Source: CAINVV01 sp964528535
GTDB lineage: Bacteria > Bacteroidota > Bacteroidia > Bacteroidales > Prolixibacteraceae
Direction of reading: 5' to 3'
Assembly: GCA_964528535.1 (NCBI GenBank)
Contig: CAZGSQ010000001.1
Span: forward strand, 1 to 64,000
Length of the DNA: 64,000 nucleotides
Position numbers and translations under genes: made by a program. Position 1 is the stretch's first letter. Each line of letters begins with the position of its first letter. Under the pieces are notes generated by a model. That model worked only from the letters and a program-made list of their open reading frames with translations, searched no databases and was not told where the DNA came from. This document shows, in pieces, positions 51,445 through 61,283 of the stretch.

Positions 51445-52878
51445 TTATTTTTTTGTCCAGGCAGATTTAAGGGTATGTGCCTCCAAAGATTCTACCATAA
51501 GTTCACCACCCTGGGTATAAAGTATCAACTCCTCTTCTCCTGGAGTTGGGGTAAAACAGGTGCTTGTTACAGATTCTCCCTGGTTGGCAAATATTTCAAT
51601 GGAAGAGCGATCGAGCAGAATCTCAAGTTGTATTTTACCTTGAATGGGTTCCAAAGGCATTTTTACACCATTGATATCCAATATTTTTTTTGCGCAGTCG
51701 TATTTGATATCTGTGCCATTTGATTGTTTCCCATTTCGTACGACAAAACCAAAACTGTCGGCATTCTTCTGTACCAAGGTGGTCTTAATGAAAATTACAT
51801 CAGCCTTCATTCCCCCAAGGAGATTTCCTTTGATTCCTGGAATCAGATTCTTGTCTTTTTTGATGATTTCATGAACGTACAAGCTGGAAAGGGTGGATAC
51901 AGGTTTTCTGCACAAAACTGTGCCCTTGGATGTTGAGCGCAGGGACAATTCAGTTGGGAAGCTCATCTGGCCATTAAAGGCCATATCCGGATATTCTCCT
52001 CCTCTCATCCAGGCTATCTGTATCACCTTCCCATCCGGTGCATTGGATAAGGTTTGGGAAGCGAAGAAATTTTTGCCATAATCGAGTTTTTGAAGCTGTG
52101 TCTCCGGTATGAAAGTTAATCCATCAAAAGATCCGATTTTGTACTCCCCTTCTCCGCTGAGAAGAACCCACCTCTTTTGGGTCGGCTTTCCTTCAAAGGC
52201 TACTTCAAAGATATCCGGACATTCGTCAAATCCTTCCAGACTGCTCTTCAATTCCCAATGAATCAAATCAGAAGAGTTGTAAAAAGAGATTCCTCCTTTT
52301 TTTGTATCGGATCTTTTCCCATGGTACAAAGTTAGAACCCATTTTGCGGAAGGTGCATGGTAAAAGACCTTTGGATCATGTGCATCCGTCCCTGTAGTTT
52401 CCAGAATTGGATTGTTGGCATATTTTTTCCAGCCAATGCCATTGTCGGTGCTAAAGGCAAGATGTTGATTGCCCTGACTATCCGAATAGAACAGCAGCAA
52501 CGGTTTCTCCCCGTTTTGTTGCAAGCCTGTCACATTTAATGAGTCAAATACGGCTGAGCCAGCCATCGGTCGACATGAAGTGACATCGGTTGCTTTCAAG
52601 TCAGGGGTAAAAGCGAAGGGTAGATGCTGCCAGTGCACCAAATCGCTACTCACTGCATGCCCCAGCTGGTTGTTGAGTACTTTGTCGTTGATTGAAACAT
52701 TTTGATAGAAAAGATGGTACTCACCTTTGTAGAAAATGAATCCATTTGGTTCAAAAAGCCAGTTCTTCTCAGGTGAAAAATGGACTTGAGGTCGATATTT
52801 CTCATTGTAATACCTACTATCTGACTTGGCAGCCATTAGGATTAGAACAGTAAGGAGTAAATATATTGGTCGAATCAT
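51445..52878 (-). CDS. GH32-family protein with substituted catalytic nucleophile
   Basis: 477 residues with signal peptide. The five-bladed propeller of GH32 (about 30-320) and the C-terminal beta-sandwich (about 330-470, with the typical LDRSSIEIFANQGE) are both present. The first blade reads NWLFEPNGFIFYKGEYHLFY, where GH32 enzymes have NDPNG: the nucleophile position (residue 43) is Glu, not Asp. The RDP motif is AHDPKVF (Asp168), and the acid/base Glu219 is intact in ECPDIFEV. Typical members hydrolyse sucrose, inulin or levan. No fructokinase, transporter or regulator for fructans is nearby. It may have changed or lost activity. Confidence 0.88.
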   Translation of the reverse strand: MIRPIYLLLTVLILMAAKSDSRYYNEKYRPQVHFSPEKNWLFEPNGFIFYKGEYHLFYQNVSINDKVLNNQLGHAVSSDLVHWQHLPFAFTPDLKATDVTSCRPMAGSAVFDSLNVTGLQQNGEKPLLLFYSDSQGNQHLAFSTDNGIGWKKYANNPILETTGTDAHDPKVFYHAPSAKWVLTLYHGKRSDTKKGGISFYNSSDLIHWELKSSLEGFDECPDIFEVAFEGKPTQKRWVLLSGEGEYKIGSFDGLTFIPETQLQKLDYGKNFFASQTLSNAPDGKVIQIAWMRGGEYPDMAFNGQMSFPTELSLRSTSKGTVLCRKPVSTLSSLYVHEIIKKDKNLIPGIKGNLLGGMKADVIFIKTTLVQKNADSFGFVVRNGKQSNGTDIKYDCAKKILDINGVKMPLEPIQGKIQLEILLDRSSIEIFANQGESVTSTCFTPTPGEEELILYTQGGELMVESLEAHTLKSAWTKK

Positions 52879-52922
52879 AAATCAGGAAATTTAGCTTTGT
52901 TAGCATTCTTCACGGAATTTTT

Positions 52923-52930
52923 CAAATATA
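52923..52930 (-). promoter_or_regulatory. Candidate -7 element (TATATTTG) of the GH32 gene
   Basis: Exact TAnnTTTG on the minus strand, 44 bases before the GH32 start. In the same divergent gap an exact TACTTTTG lies on the plus strand at 52989-52996, 116 bases before the U32 peptidase start. Confidence 0.4.
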
Positions 52931-53112
52931 CAGTTTATACGAAACTTTATCCTGGATAGAGCTATAAATCTCACAACAGATAAAATCTTACTTTTGAGCC
53001 TTGAATGAAGTGCCTGAAGTCTGAAATGTACTTGTCTGCTTTCTTTAATTTACCAAAAGTATCCATCTCCAGTCACTTTAGAAAGCTTTAGTCACTCAAT
53101 AAAAGATAGCAA

Positions 53113-54366
53113 ATGGACAATAGCATCGAAATAATGGCGCCGGTAGGATCTTACGAATCGTTGGTGGCGGCAATCCAAGCAGGAGCAGGTTCGGTTTATT
53201 TTGGCGTTGAACACCTGAACATGAGGGCAAGATCTGCAAATAATTTTACGCTTGAAGATCTTCAGGAGATTGCCCGAAGGGCTGGAAAGGCAGGCGTCAA
53301 AACTTATCTCACATTGAATACAGTGGTTTTTGATGAGGAAGCAGATACAGTCCACAGGATTGTTCAGGCAGCCAAGGAGGCCGGTGTCTCTGCAGTAATT
53401 GCTTCCGACTTCTCCGTTATTCAAGCATGCAGGTCGATAGGAATGGAAGTTCATATTTCCACCCAATTGAATATCACCAATTATGAAACCATTAGATTCT
53501 ATGCACAATTTGCCGATGTGATGGTACTGGCTCGAGAAATGAATATCGGACGGGTCTGGGAAATTTCGAAAAAGATCAAGGCGGATGATCTGCGCGGACC
53601 GGGTGGTGAATTGATCCGGCTTGAAATGTTTGTTCATGGGGCTTTGTGTATGGCTACTTCAGGCAAATGTTACCTCTCTTTGCATGAGATGAATTCATCT
53701 GCCAACAGGGGATCTTGCATGCAAAGTTGTCGCCGTGCCTATACTGTCACTGATAAGGAAACCGGGGCAGAACTGGAGATAGACAATGAGTACATCATGT
53801 CGCCCAAAGACCTGAAAACAATTCATTTTCTTAATAAAATCCTGGACGCCGGGGTGACGGTTTTGAAAATTGAGGGTCGTGCCAGAAGTGCTGATTACGT
53901 GAAATGTGTAGTTCAATGCTACCGCGAAGCTGCCAATGCCTACCTGGAAGGGACCTTTAACAAAGAGAAAGTTGCCAATTGGGACGAGAGACTTTCGACT
54001 GTATTTAACAGAGGTTTCTGGGATGGTTACTATCTTGGGCAACAGTTGGGAGAATGGAGTGGAAATTATGGTTCACTGGCCTCCAAACGACGCGTATATC
54101 TTGGAAAAGTGACCAATTTTTTCACCAATATCAGTGTTGGGGAGTTCAAATTAGAGACAGGAACGCTGAAGCCTGGCGATGAGATACAAATTACCGGACC
54201 TAGCAGTGGCGTTATGCAAACAATAGTAACCGAGGTGAGGGTTGCCATGTTGCCTGTTGATGAGGCTCCTAAAGGATCGTACTGTTCCGTAACTGTACCT
54301 TCCAAGGTGAGAAGGTCAGATAAAATTTACAAAATTGTGGATGCCTCTCAGGTGAAATCCCAGTAG
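53113..54366 (+). CDS. U32 family peptidase-like protein (TrhP/YegQ type)
   Basis: 417 residues. Begins IEIMAPVGSYESLVAAIQAGAGSVYFG, and carries the U32 signature EMFVHGALCMATSGKCYLS with conserved cysteines, then RGSCMQSCRR and ILDAGVTVLKIEGRARS. The C-terminal beta domain (about 340-410) is like that of TrhP. Although named peptidases, members of this group act in prephenate-dependent 5-hydroxyuridine modification of tRNA. Alone on its transcript or followed by the DUF3352-like gene after 92 bases. Confidence 0.92.
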   Translation: MDNSIEIMAPVGSYESLVAAIQAGAGSVYFGVEHLNMRARSANNFTLEDLQEIARRAGKAGVKTYLTLNTVVFDEEADTVHRIVQAAKEAGVSAVIASDFSVIQACRSIGMEVHISTQLNITNYETIRFYAQFADVMVLAREMNIGRVWEISKKIKADDLRGPGGELIRLEMFVHGALCMATSGKCYLSLHEMNSSANRGSCMQSCRRAYTVTDKETGAELEIDNEYIMSPKDLKTIHFLNKILDAGVTVLKIEGRARSADYVKCVVQCYREAANAYLEGTFNKEKVANWDERLSTVFNRGFWDGYYLGQQLGEWSGNYGSLASKRRVYLGKVTNFFTNISVGEFKLETGTLKPGDEIQITGPSSGVMQTIVTEVRVAMLPVDEAPKGSYCSVTVPSKVRRSDKIYKIVDASQVKSQ

Positions 54367-54458
54367 GAAGTTATAATTGCCCGTTTTGGGAATATTTGTT
54401 GAAACCACTGGTTTTCCTCGTTAAAATGCTATTTTTACCCTTGAATCTAAATACGATC

Positions 54459-57194
54459 ATGGGGAAAAGAATTTTGATTTTTATTACCATCCTTCTGATT
54501 GCTGGGATATTTACCGCTTGGTATTTCTTTGCCAAAGAATCGAAGTACATGGGGAATTCTCCTGTCAAAGCAGTTTCGTTAGATACCCCATACTTTATTC
54601 GGATTCGAAATTTGGGTGATTTTGTATCCAAAACAATGAATAACAATGGGTTGCACTCAATTCAATCCATCCCCGGATTATCGGATTTATTCAATGATCT
54701 CTCCATCGTAGATTCACTAAAATCGCACAACAAAATTGTCGGTAATTTTCTTGAGCACAAAGAGTTGATTCTTCTGCCAGGAACTATTTCGAATGTATAT
54801 GTACTTGATATTGTTAGTATTGTAGAGAAAAATAGTGCACATGCCATCTTTCGGGACTACTTCCAGGCCAAAAATATTACAGCCACTGAGACAAGGATAG
54901 GGAATGTATCTGTTCAGGTTTATGATTGGCTCGAGAAGGGAGAAAAGAGGAAGCTGATCACCTCTTTTTACAGGGGACTCTTAATCGTTGGCAGTGACGG
55001 TGCTGACCTGCAAAAGGCATTTAGTCAGTTGGACAGATCCTCCTTGATGGATGACATTGATTTTCTGAAAATTAAGAAGAATTCAACGGAGAATGTTGAC
55101 ATCAATATTTATCTCAACCACAAGAAGTTGCCTAATTATTTGGCCCGCTTTTATATTGACACAATTCAGGTGGGTCAGCGACTTTCATCTTGTGGAAAAT
55201 GGACTGAAATTGACTTGATTCAAAGAGATCGTCAGTTTCTTGCGAATGGATTCACTGTAATGGACACAATCATGTCCGGTTATTTGGCCGCCTTTAGGCA
55301 CCAAAAACCCTTGTCAGGCAATCTGACAAGATTCATGCCTGCTACAACCAGCGGTTTTGTCTCCATCAAATTGTCTGATCCTGCAATATATTTCAAGGAT
55401 TATTGTGATTTTTTGCTAAGGAGCAATCAATTAGACACATTCAAGAAAATATCAGTGATCTTTGGAAGTGATCTAAAAATGGATGTAACGTCTTATTTGA
55501 AGAAAATTTGGACTGGGGAGGCTGCCGTGGTTTGTACCAATTTTAGTTTGGGAGAACCATCTGAAAACAGATTTCTCCTTGTAAAGACTAAATCCGAAGG
55601 GGAAGATCCACTTGCGGTCGCATTAAAGAGGTGGGGTCAAATTGCCGAAAATCGGAAAAAGATTCCTGAGGCAGTAGAAATGGCCAAATGCAATATCTTT
55701 CCTGTTCCCCATCAAAACTTCGGGAGTCTCATCGGTGAATCGCTTTTTGGTTCTGTACAAACCAATTGGATGACAATTGGCGATGGATATATTTTAATAG
55801 GTTGTACACCTGGCTCTCTGAAAAGATACCAGACCCTCCTGCAAAATGGCGAGTTGCTGTCTGAAAGGCCATCCTATTCAGATTTTTCCGCCAACCTGAC
55901 CAGGAGTTCGAATTTTTATCTTTGGACTTCTCCAGGTTACTCTTTGCCATTTTTTAAGCAATGGTTGAGGCCTGACTTTGCCTCAAAATTGGATGAATCC
56001 GGATCAATCCTAAAAAAAATTGAAAACATATCCTGGCAATGGGGTTTTGAAAATGGGATGGTCTATAATTCGGCTTCCCTGGCGCTGAATCCTGATGCTG
56101 ACCAATATCAGGTGCCCTTCTGGCGTTACCGGCTAAAGGCTAAATTATTGAGTCAACCTCAATTCGTCAATTTTTCAGAAAAAGGCAAATTCAGTGATTT
56201 GATTTTCCAGGGTGTGGACAATTTTCTGACTGCAGTGGACAAGGATGGTCAGGAGCGATGGAGAATACGGTTGGAGGCTCCTGTTGTTGGGAAGTTTAAA
56301 AAAATCGCCAGTGTCAAGAGCGGTGAATTTCAGCTTCTTTTTAATACGAGTCAGGCCATTCACTTGATTGATAGGAATGGGATTGAATTAAAAAATTTCC
56401 CAATAAAGCTTAAATCTCCTGCAGCAAATGAGGTTGTTGCGTTTGATTATGAAGGCAAAAAGGAATTTAGGTTTCTCATCGCCTGCCGTGACAGGAGCGT
56501 CTGCAATTTTGACAAAAGTGGTAGGTCGGTAACGGGATGGCAACCAAAAGTAACGGAGCATTTGGTTGAATTTCCGGTGCACTATTTTAGGGTGGATGCC
56601 AAAGATTATCTTGTCTACTTCGACAAAACGACAACTTTTATCTTGGACAGGCAGGGTAAAGTGAGGGTAAAGTTAAAAGAACAGTTTGTCCACTCTAAAA
56701 ACGATATTTTTCTGATTTATGGCCACACCGGGACACCTCAACTTGTTACCACTGACGAGCTTGGGAATATCAGGTTAACGGGGTTTGATGGTGTTGGGAA
56801 GAAAATAGTTGCCACTGGTTTTTCCAACGCACATCTTTTTTTCCCGGCAAGTCAGATGGAAGTTGGAAGTAGTGACTTTATTTTTCTGGACAGGGATAAG
56901 TTATCCAGGTTGGATGGGTACGGGAAATTGATCTCTTCGCGCTTGTTGAAGGAGAAGTTAGCTGGAACACCTTCCATTTCTACTGATAAAAAAGGGGAAA
57001 TGGTTGAAATTTATTGTCCTGAGACCGGGAAAGCCTTCCTGGTAGGAAAAAATGGTTTAATTTTAGATTCTTTTCTGCCTGCATCATACAATCTTTTAAC
57101 AATTGGTTCCTTTGATCGGGGAAGGGATGTTTCCAGTGTAATTGCCTGTTCTCAGGATGGGTTTTTGTCCAACTTTCAAACGATCTTAAAATGA
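54459..57194 (+). CDS. Membrane-anchored DUF3352-like / PQQ-like propeller protein
   Basis: 911 residues from the ATG at 54459, which gives a signal anchor (MGKRILIFITILLIAGIFTAWYF, partly quoted from residues 1-20 and beyond); the 21 codons upstream are not needed. The first 550 residues resemble DUF3352 proteins, with repeated segments such as FMPATTSGFVSIKLSDP and TIGDGYILIGCTPGSLKRY. The last 340 residues have WD/PQQ-like blades (DNFLTAVDKDGQERWRIRL, HLIDRNGIELKNFPIKL, FILDRQGKVRVKLK). No enzymatic motif. It starts a three-gene set with ATGA overlaps to a lipoprotein and a DUF5723 protein, suggesting an envelope complex. Confidence 0.75.
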   Translation: MGKRILIFITILLIAGIFTAWYFFAKESKYMGNSPVKAVSLDTPYFIRIRNLGDFVSKTMNNNGLHSIQSIPGLSDLFNDLSIVDSLKSHNKIVGNFLEHKELILLPGTISNVYVLDIVSIVEKNSAHAIFRDYFQAKNITATETRIGNVSVQVYDWLEKGEKRKLITSFYRGLLIVGSDGADLQKAFSQLDRSSLMDDIDFLKIKKNSTENVDINIYLNHKKLPNYLARFYIDTIQVGQRLSSCGKWTEIDLIQRDRQFLANGFTVMDTIMSGYLAAFRHQKPLSGNLTRFMPATTSGFVSIKLSDPAIYFKDYCDFLLRSNQLDTFKKISVIFGSDLKMDVTSYLKKIWTGEAAVVCTNFSLGEPSENRFLLVKTKSEGEDPLAVALKRWGQIAENRKKIPEAVEMAKCNIFPVPHQNFGSLIGESLFGSVQTNWMTIGDGYILIGCTPGSLKRYQTLLQNGELLSERPSYSDFSANLTRSSNFYLWTSPGYSLPFFKQWLRPDFASKLDESGSILKKIENISWQWGFENGMVYNSASLALNPDADQYQVPFWRYRLKAKLLSQPQFVNFSEKGKFSDLIFQGVDNFLTAVDKDGQERWRIRLEAPVVGKFKKIASVKSGEFQLLFNTSQAIHLIDRNGIELKNFPIKLKSPAANEVVAFDYEGKKEFRFLIACRDRSVCNFDKSGRSVTGWQPKVTEHLVEFPVHYFRVDAKDYLVYFDKTTTFILDRQGKVRVKLKEQFVHSKNDIFLIYGHTGTPQLVTTDELGNIRLTGFDGVGKKIVATGFSNAHLFFPASQMEVGSSDFIFLDRDKLSRLDGYGKLISSRLLKEKLAGTPSISTDKKGEMVEIYCPETGKAFLVGKNGLILDSFLPASYNLLTIGSFDRGRDVSSVIACSQDGFLSNFQTILK

Positions 57195-57805
57195 AGACAT
57201 ATTTCTTTCTATACTTTTTTTGCCTGGCGATGATCTCCATGACATCATGTAATCTCAATGATTTTCAGCTGAATAAATTTGCAAAAATCACCGAGTTGAG
57301 TCCAATGATTTACAGACCTTTCACCACGGGGGTCTATCCTGCAAAGGATTATGCAACTTTTCCAGAGACGGCATTTATGCCGGTTTTGGAGGATTCACTT
57401 GTTTACAAACCTATCTCCTATCCTCTTAACGGAATGACTTTCAATACGACGGGTACAGATTCGATGGTGGTGATCATCAAAACAATCAATGAAACACCCA
57501 TGAAATACCGTTATTCACTGTCATTTAACGGAACCATACTTGATTCAAGAACAAAGAGTAAATTTTTGAATGCTGCCGCCATCAATTCCCAGGGAGATGT
57601 CATGTCAACTTCTGCGGATTCGCTTGAATATTTTTTAAAACCGGCTGATGTCAAGAATCTGGGGGCTGCAACGCAGATAGATATGGCCATCACCCTTTAT
57701 CAACCCGATAAGGGAACTGTTGTAGCACATGTTTTAAAGACATCTCAAATCACTTTTAAAATTGGATTCAGGGCCCCTTTAAATCTGCTAAATGTTAGAT
57801 TATGA
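57191..57805 (+). CDS. Hypothetical lipoprotein
   Basis: 204 residues with a lipoprotein leader ending in MTSC (Cys20). The rest is beta-rich without recognised domain. Start and stop overlap both neighbours by four bases (ATGA), so its product is made in step with the propeller-like protein and the DUF5723 outer-membrane protein. Its position resembles that of an accessory lipoprotein for outer-membrane assembly. Function unknown. Confidence 0.8.
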   Translation: MKTYFFLYFFCLAMISMTSCNLNDFQLNKFAKITELSPMIYRPFTTGVYPAKDYATFPETAFMPVLEDSLVYKPISYPLNGMTFNTTGTDSMVVIIKTINETPMKYRYSLSFNGTILDSRTKSKFLNAAAINSQGDVMSTSADSLEYFLKPADVKNLGAATQIDMAITLYQPDKGTVVAHVLKTSQITFKIGFRAPLNLLNVRL

Positions 57806-59277
57806 GGCAGATAATTAATTTTATTCTCGCTGTTGTATTGATTTTTGGAGGAATTATTGAATCAAAAGGGCAGCCAAATTCGCTTTATTTTTTGAAAGGT
57901 GTTCCGCAGACCAAGGATCTGAATCCGGCGCGACCCGGCATTGAGAATGGTTTTTACATTGGAATGCCGTTTTTTACCAAGCTCGATCTTTCACTTAATA
58001 CCAACAACTGGAGTTACAACGATTTAATTCACATGGGAAGTGGGAAGCAAAAAGATTCACTGGTATATGATTTTAAGAAATACATCTCTGCTCTTGACAA
58101 CAATAATTTTATTAATGAAGCCGTCTCCTTAACTTTGCTTGAATTCGGCTGGAAGAAAGAGTCCAATTTTTTTGCATTCTCATGGACGGAGCATGAATTT
58201 TCGGAGACTTTTTTCACCAAGAATTTGGTGAACCTCATGTATTATGGGAATGTTCCTTATTTGGGAAGCACCTATCTGTCAGGCTATTTTGGTGTAGGAG
58301 CCCAACACTACCGCGAGTTTGCGTTCACTTATGCAAAGGATCTGAACAAAAAATTGCATGTAGGTATTACCGGGAAACTGCTTTTTGGACTTGCCGGAGT
58401 AAAGACCACCGGTCTCAATGTTGTGGCGGGAATGCCCATCAGTGGCGATCAGATAGACATGGGAGCAACCGGAAAGGTTTTTCTTTCGGCACCTGTTGAC
58501 ATTCAATTGAAAAACAACAACAGTTATCAACTTCTGTCCGGATATCAGTTGGTAACAAACAATAAATTCAGTACCGGGAGTTATTTGTCGAACTTCAGCA
58601 ATCCCGGATTTGCGGTGGATCTGGGGCTTTCTACCCAGCTTAGCAGGAAATTTGATCTTTCTGTAAGTCTGATCGATTTTGGATATATCTCATGGACAAA
58701 AGATGTAACGGTTTTTAATGAGAATGGTCATTTCTTATTTCGTGGTGTCAATCTGAATACACCTGCTCCGGTGACCAGTCCACCCGCACCCGTGACTGGT
58801 GTTAACGATTTGTTCCTTGCCTTGAGAGACAGTGTTCGGGCAGCTTTTTATCCAAATCAGACATCTTCCTCATTTTCTACCCTTTTGCCTGTAAAATTGT
58901 ATGTAGCCGGATCCTATTCGTTCAATGAAAACTTAGCATTTGGCGGACTTGCCCGGGTTAGGATGTTCAACAACATGATTCATACCTCTTTCACGGCTTC
59001 TGTTAATGCCATCACTGCCAAAAATTTATCACTCTCGGCCAGTTATTCCATCATGGAAGCCACCTTTGATAATTTTGGTCTGGCGGCTGCCTACAAATGG
59101 CGGCATATTCAAATTTACGCCGCTTCTGACAATGTAATTGCATTTGCCAATCCAACTACCGCCCGAAATGCCAATTTAAGGATTGGAATTAATTTGCTCT
59201 TCCCGGATGAATCCAAACAAAGGAAAGGGGTTTACAACAGACGTCCCAAGCGGGTTGCCCCCGGTTGTCCGTTTTAG
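57802..59277 (+). CDS. DUF5723 family outer-membrane protein
   Basis: 491 residues with signal peptide (cleavage near SKGQ). Family blocks are SLYFLKGVPQTKDLNPARPG, IGMPFFTKLDLSLNT and LSGYFGVGAQHYREFAFTYAK. Alternating hydrophobic strands through the chain suggest a beta barrel of the OmpP1/FadL or PorV-like type. A Pro-rich loop (TPAPVTSPPAPVTG) sits at about 330. Third gene of the overlapping set that starts at 54459. Confidence 0.82.
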   Translation: MRQIINFILAVVLIFGGIIESKGQPNSLYFLKGVPQTKDLNPARPGIENGFYIGMPFFTKLDLSLNTNNWSYNDLIHMGSGKQKDSLVYDFKKYISALDNNNFINEAVSLTLLEFGWKKESNFFAFSWTEHEFSETFFTKNLVNLMYYGNVPYLGSTYLSGYFGVGAQHYREFAFTYAKDLNKKLHVGITGKLLFGLAGVKTTGLNVVAGMPISGDQIDMGATGKVFLSAPVDIQLKNNNSYQLLSGYQLVTNNKFSTGSYLSNFSNPGFAVDLGLSTQLSRKFDLSVSLIDFGYISWTKDVTVFNENGHFLFRGVNLNTPAPVTSPPAPVTGVNDLFLALRDSVRAAFYPNQTSSSFSTLLPVKLYVAGSYSFNENLAFGGLARVRMFNNMIHTSFTASVNAITAKNLSLSASYSIMEATFDNFGLAAAYKWRHIQIYAASDNVIAFANPTTARNANLRIGINLLFPDESKQRKGVYNRRPKRVAPGCPF

Positions 59278-59301
59278 TAAAACTGACCTCAAAAAAATTA
59301 C

Positions 59302-59309
59302 TATTTTTG
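59302..59309 (+). promoter_or_regulatory. Candidate -7 element (TATTTTTG) of the DUF4834 gene
   Basis: Exact TAnnTTTG, 25 bases before the ATG at 59335. It favours that ATG over the upstream TTG at 59317. Confidence 0.4.
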
Positions 59310-59334
59310 TCCTCAGTTGAAATGCATTGTCACC

Positions 59335-59619
59335 ATGATTCACCTTGTAATTTTAAATATTGTTTCATTCTTCGATACCATCTTGATCCTGTTGTTGTTG
59401 TATTATGGATTTAGATTTTTTCTAAGGTATTTTGGGCCCAGGGTAGTTGAAAAAGCAGCCGAAAAAATATACAGGGATCTCAAGTCGCAGGAAGATGCGA
59501 GGAGAAGGCCGGAACCTTCTGCTGCCGGCAAGGTGACCGTAGAACGCACCAATCGGAGAGATAAGAATTTTAGAAAGAGTGATGGTGAATATGTCGATTT
59601 TGAGGAGGTGAAAAAGTAG
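59335..59619 (+). CDS. DUF4834 small membrane protein
   Basis: 94 residues from the ATG at 59335 (MIHLVILNIVSFFDTILILL); an in-frame TTG six codons upstream is possible but less likely. One N-terminal membrane helix is followed by a basic, polar cytosolic tail ending GEYVDFEEVKK, the characteristic C-terminus of DUF4834 proteins. Found throughout Bacteroidota, function unknown. It precedes glyS by 65 bases. Confidence 0.82.
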   Translation: MIHLVILNIVSFFDTILILLLLYYGFRFFLRYFGPRVVEKAAEKIYRDLKSQEDARRRPEPSAAGKVTVERTNRRDKNFRKSDGEYVDFEEVKK

Positions 59620-59684
59620 CAAACCAAATTTTCCCACTTTTGTAAAATTCTGATAGATAATATTATTATACAACAACTTACAAT

Positions 59685-61238
59685 ATGAACCAGGAGGATC
59701 TTTTTAAGAAGCTGATTGCGCACAGCAAGGAATACGGGTATATTTTTCCTTCCAGTGAAATCTACGATGGACTTGGCGCTGTTTACGATTATGGTCAAAA
59801 CGGTGTTGAGCTGAAGAACAATATCAAGAAATACTGGTGGGATTCGATGATACTGCTCAATGAAAATGTGGTTGGAATCGACTCGGCTATCTTTATGCAC
59901 CCAACGATATGGAAGGCATCCGGCCATGTGGATGCGTTCAACGACCCGCTAATCGACAACAAGGATTCTAAAAAAAGGTACCGCGCAGATGTGCTCATCG
60001 AAGAAGAACTTGCAAAGATTGAAGGCAAAATCGACAAAGAGGTTGAGAAGGCTCGTGGACGCTTCGGGGAATCGTTTGATGAAAAGGTGTTTAGAGAGAC
60101 AAATCCAAGGGTGTTGGAGAATCAGTTAAAATGGGATGCTCTTCACAACCGTTTTGCTGAAGCCCTGAATAATTCTGATTTGGTGGAGTTGAAACAGATT
60201 ATTGAAGACAATGAGATCGTCTGTCCTGTATCCGGAACCAGAAACTGGACAGAGGTAAGGCAGTTTAATCTCATGTTTTCTACCGAGATGGGTTCGACTG
60301 CTGACAGTTCGCTCAAAATTTACCTACGTCCTGAAACGGCTCAGGGAATTTTTGTGAACTACCTCAATGTTCAGAAGACTGGCCGGATGAAAATTCCATT
60401 TGGGATCGCTCAGATAGGCAAAGCCTTTCGCAATGAAATTGTTGCCAGACAGTTTATCTTTCGCATGAGGGAGTTCGAACAAATGGAGATGCAGTTTTTT
60501 GTCCGTCCCGGCACTGAGCTCAACTGGTTTGAAAAATGGAAGGAAACCCGCATCAATTGGCACAAAGCTCTGGGATTCGGAGAATCAAATTATCGTTTTC
60601 ATGTCCACGAAAAGCTGGCGCATTATGCAAATGCTGCTGTAGATATTGAATTCAAATTTCCATTTGGCTTCAAAGAGGTGGAGGGAATTCATTCAAGAAC
60701 TGACTTTGATCTTTCTCAGCACCAGAAATTCTCGGGTAAAAAAATTCAATATTTTGATCCTGAACTCAATGAATCTTATGTCCCTTTCGTCGTAGAAACT
60801 TCAATTGGTGTAGACAGGATGTTTCTTCAGGTCATGTCGGCTTCCTATTTTGAAGAAGAGATTGACGGGGGAGACGGAAAAAAAGATACCCGTGTCGTGC
60901 TTAGACTCCCGGCCCCACTGGCACCTGTGAAATTGGCAATCATGCCTTTGATTAAAAAGGACGGACTACCGGAGAAGGCGCGGGAAATAATGAATGAGCT
61001 GAAGTTCGAGTTCAATTGTCAATACGATGAAAAAGATTCAATTGGCAAGCGATACCGCAGACAGGACGCCATTGGAACACCTTTCTGTGTGACTGTTGAT
61101 CACCAGACTTTGGAGGACAGCATGGTTACTATTCGTTACCGCGATTCCATGGAACAGGAACGGGTAGCTATAGAAAGGGTAAAGTCAATTATTGCCGGAG
61201 AGGTCAATCTAAAGAAGCTTCTTGAGAAACTGATGTAA
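59685..61238 (+). CDS. glyS: Glycyl-tRNA synthetase (single-chain class II)
   Basis: 517 residues, the eukaryote/archaeal-type dimeric form used by Bacteroidota. Class II motifs: motif 2 GIAQIGKAFRNEIVARQFIFRMREFEQMEMQFF (positions about 240-272; here cited by its core AFRNEI) and motif 3 VETSIGVDRMFL. The N-terminal YIFPSSEIYDGLGAVYDYG and a helical insertion at about 100-180 are normal for the group, and the anticodon-binding domain fills 390-510. It charges tRNA-Gly. Ends in a strong terminator. Confidence 0.96.
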   Translation: MNQEDLFKKLIAHSKEYGYIFPSSEIYDGLGAVYDYGQNGVELKNNIKKYWWDSMILLNENVVGIDSAIFMHPTIWKASGHVDAFNDPLIDNKDSKKRYRADVLIEEELAKIEGKIDKEVEKARGRFGESFDEKVFRETNPRVLENQLKWDALHNRFAEALNNSDLVELKQIIEDNEIVCPVSGTRNWTEVRQFNLMFSTEMGSTADSSLKIYLRPETAQGIFVNYLNVQKTGRMKIPFGIAQIGKAFRNEIVARQFIFRMREFEQMEMQFFVRPGTELNWFEKWKETRINWHKALGFGESNYRFHVHEKLAHYANAAVDIEFKFPFGFKEVEGIHSRTDFDLSQHQKFSGKKIQYFDPELNESYVPFVVETSIGVDRMFLQVMSASYFEEEIDGGDGKKDTRVVLRLPAPLAPVKLAIMPLIKKDGLPEKAREIMNELKFEFNCQYDEKDSIGKRYRRQDAIGTPFCVTVDHQTLEDSMVTIRYRDSMEQERVAIERVKSIIAGEVNLKKLLEKLM

Positions 61239-61270
61239 TAAAAAACCCGGCCATCGACCGGGTTTTTTAT
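61238..61270. terminator. Rho-independent terminator after glyS
   Basis: The arms 61238-61250 and 61258-61270 form a 13-bp perfect stem (AAAAAACCCGG / CCGGGTTTTTT core) with a 7-base loop, starting at the last base of the glyS stop codon. The A and T tracts would let it act in both directions, though the next minus-strand gene ends 14 bases away at 61284. Confidence 0.93.
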
Positions 61271-61283
61271 TTTACAATGAATA

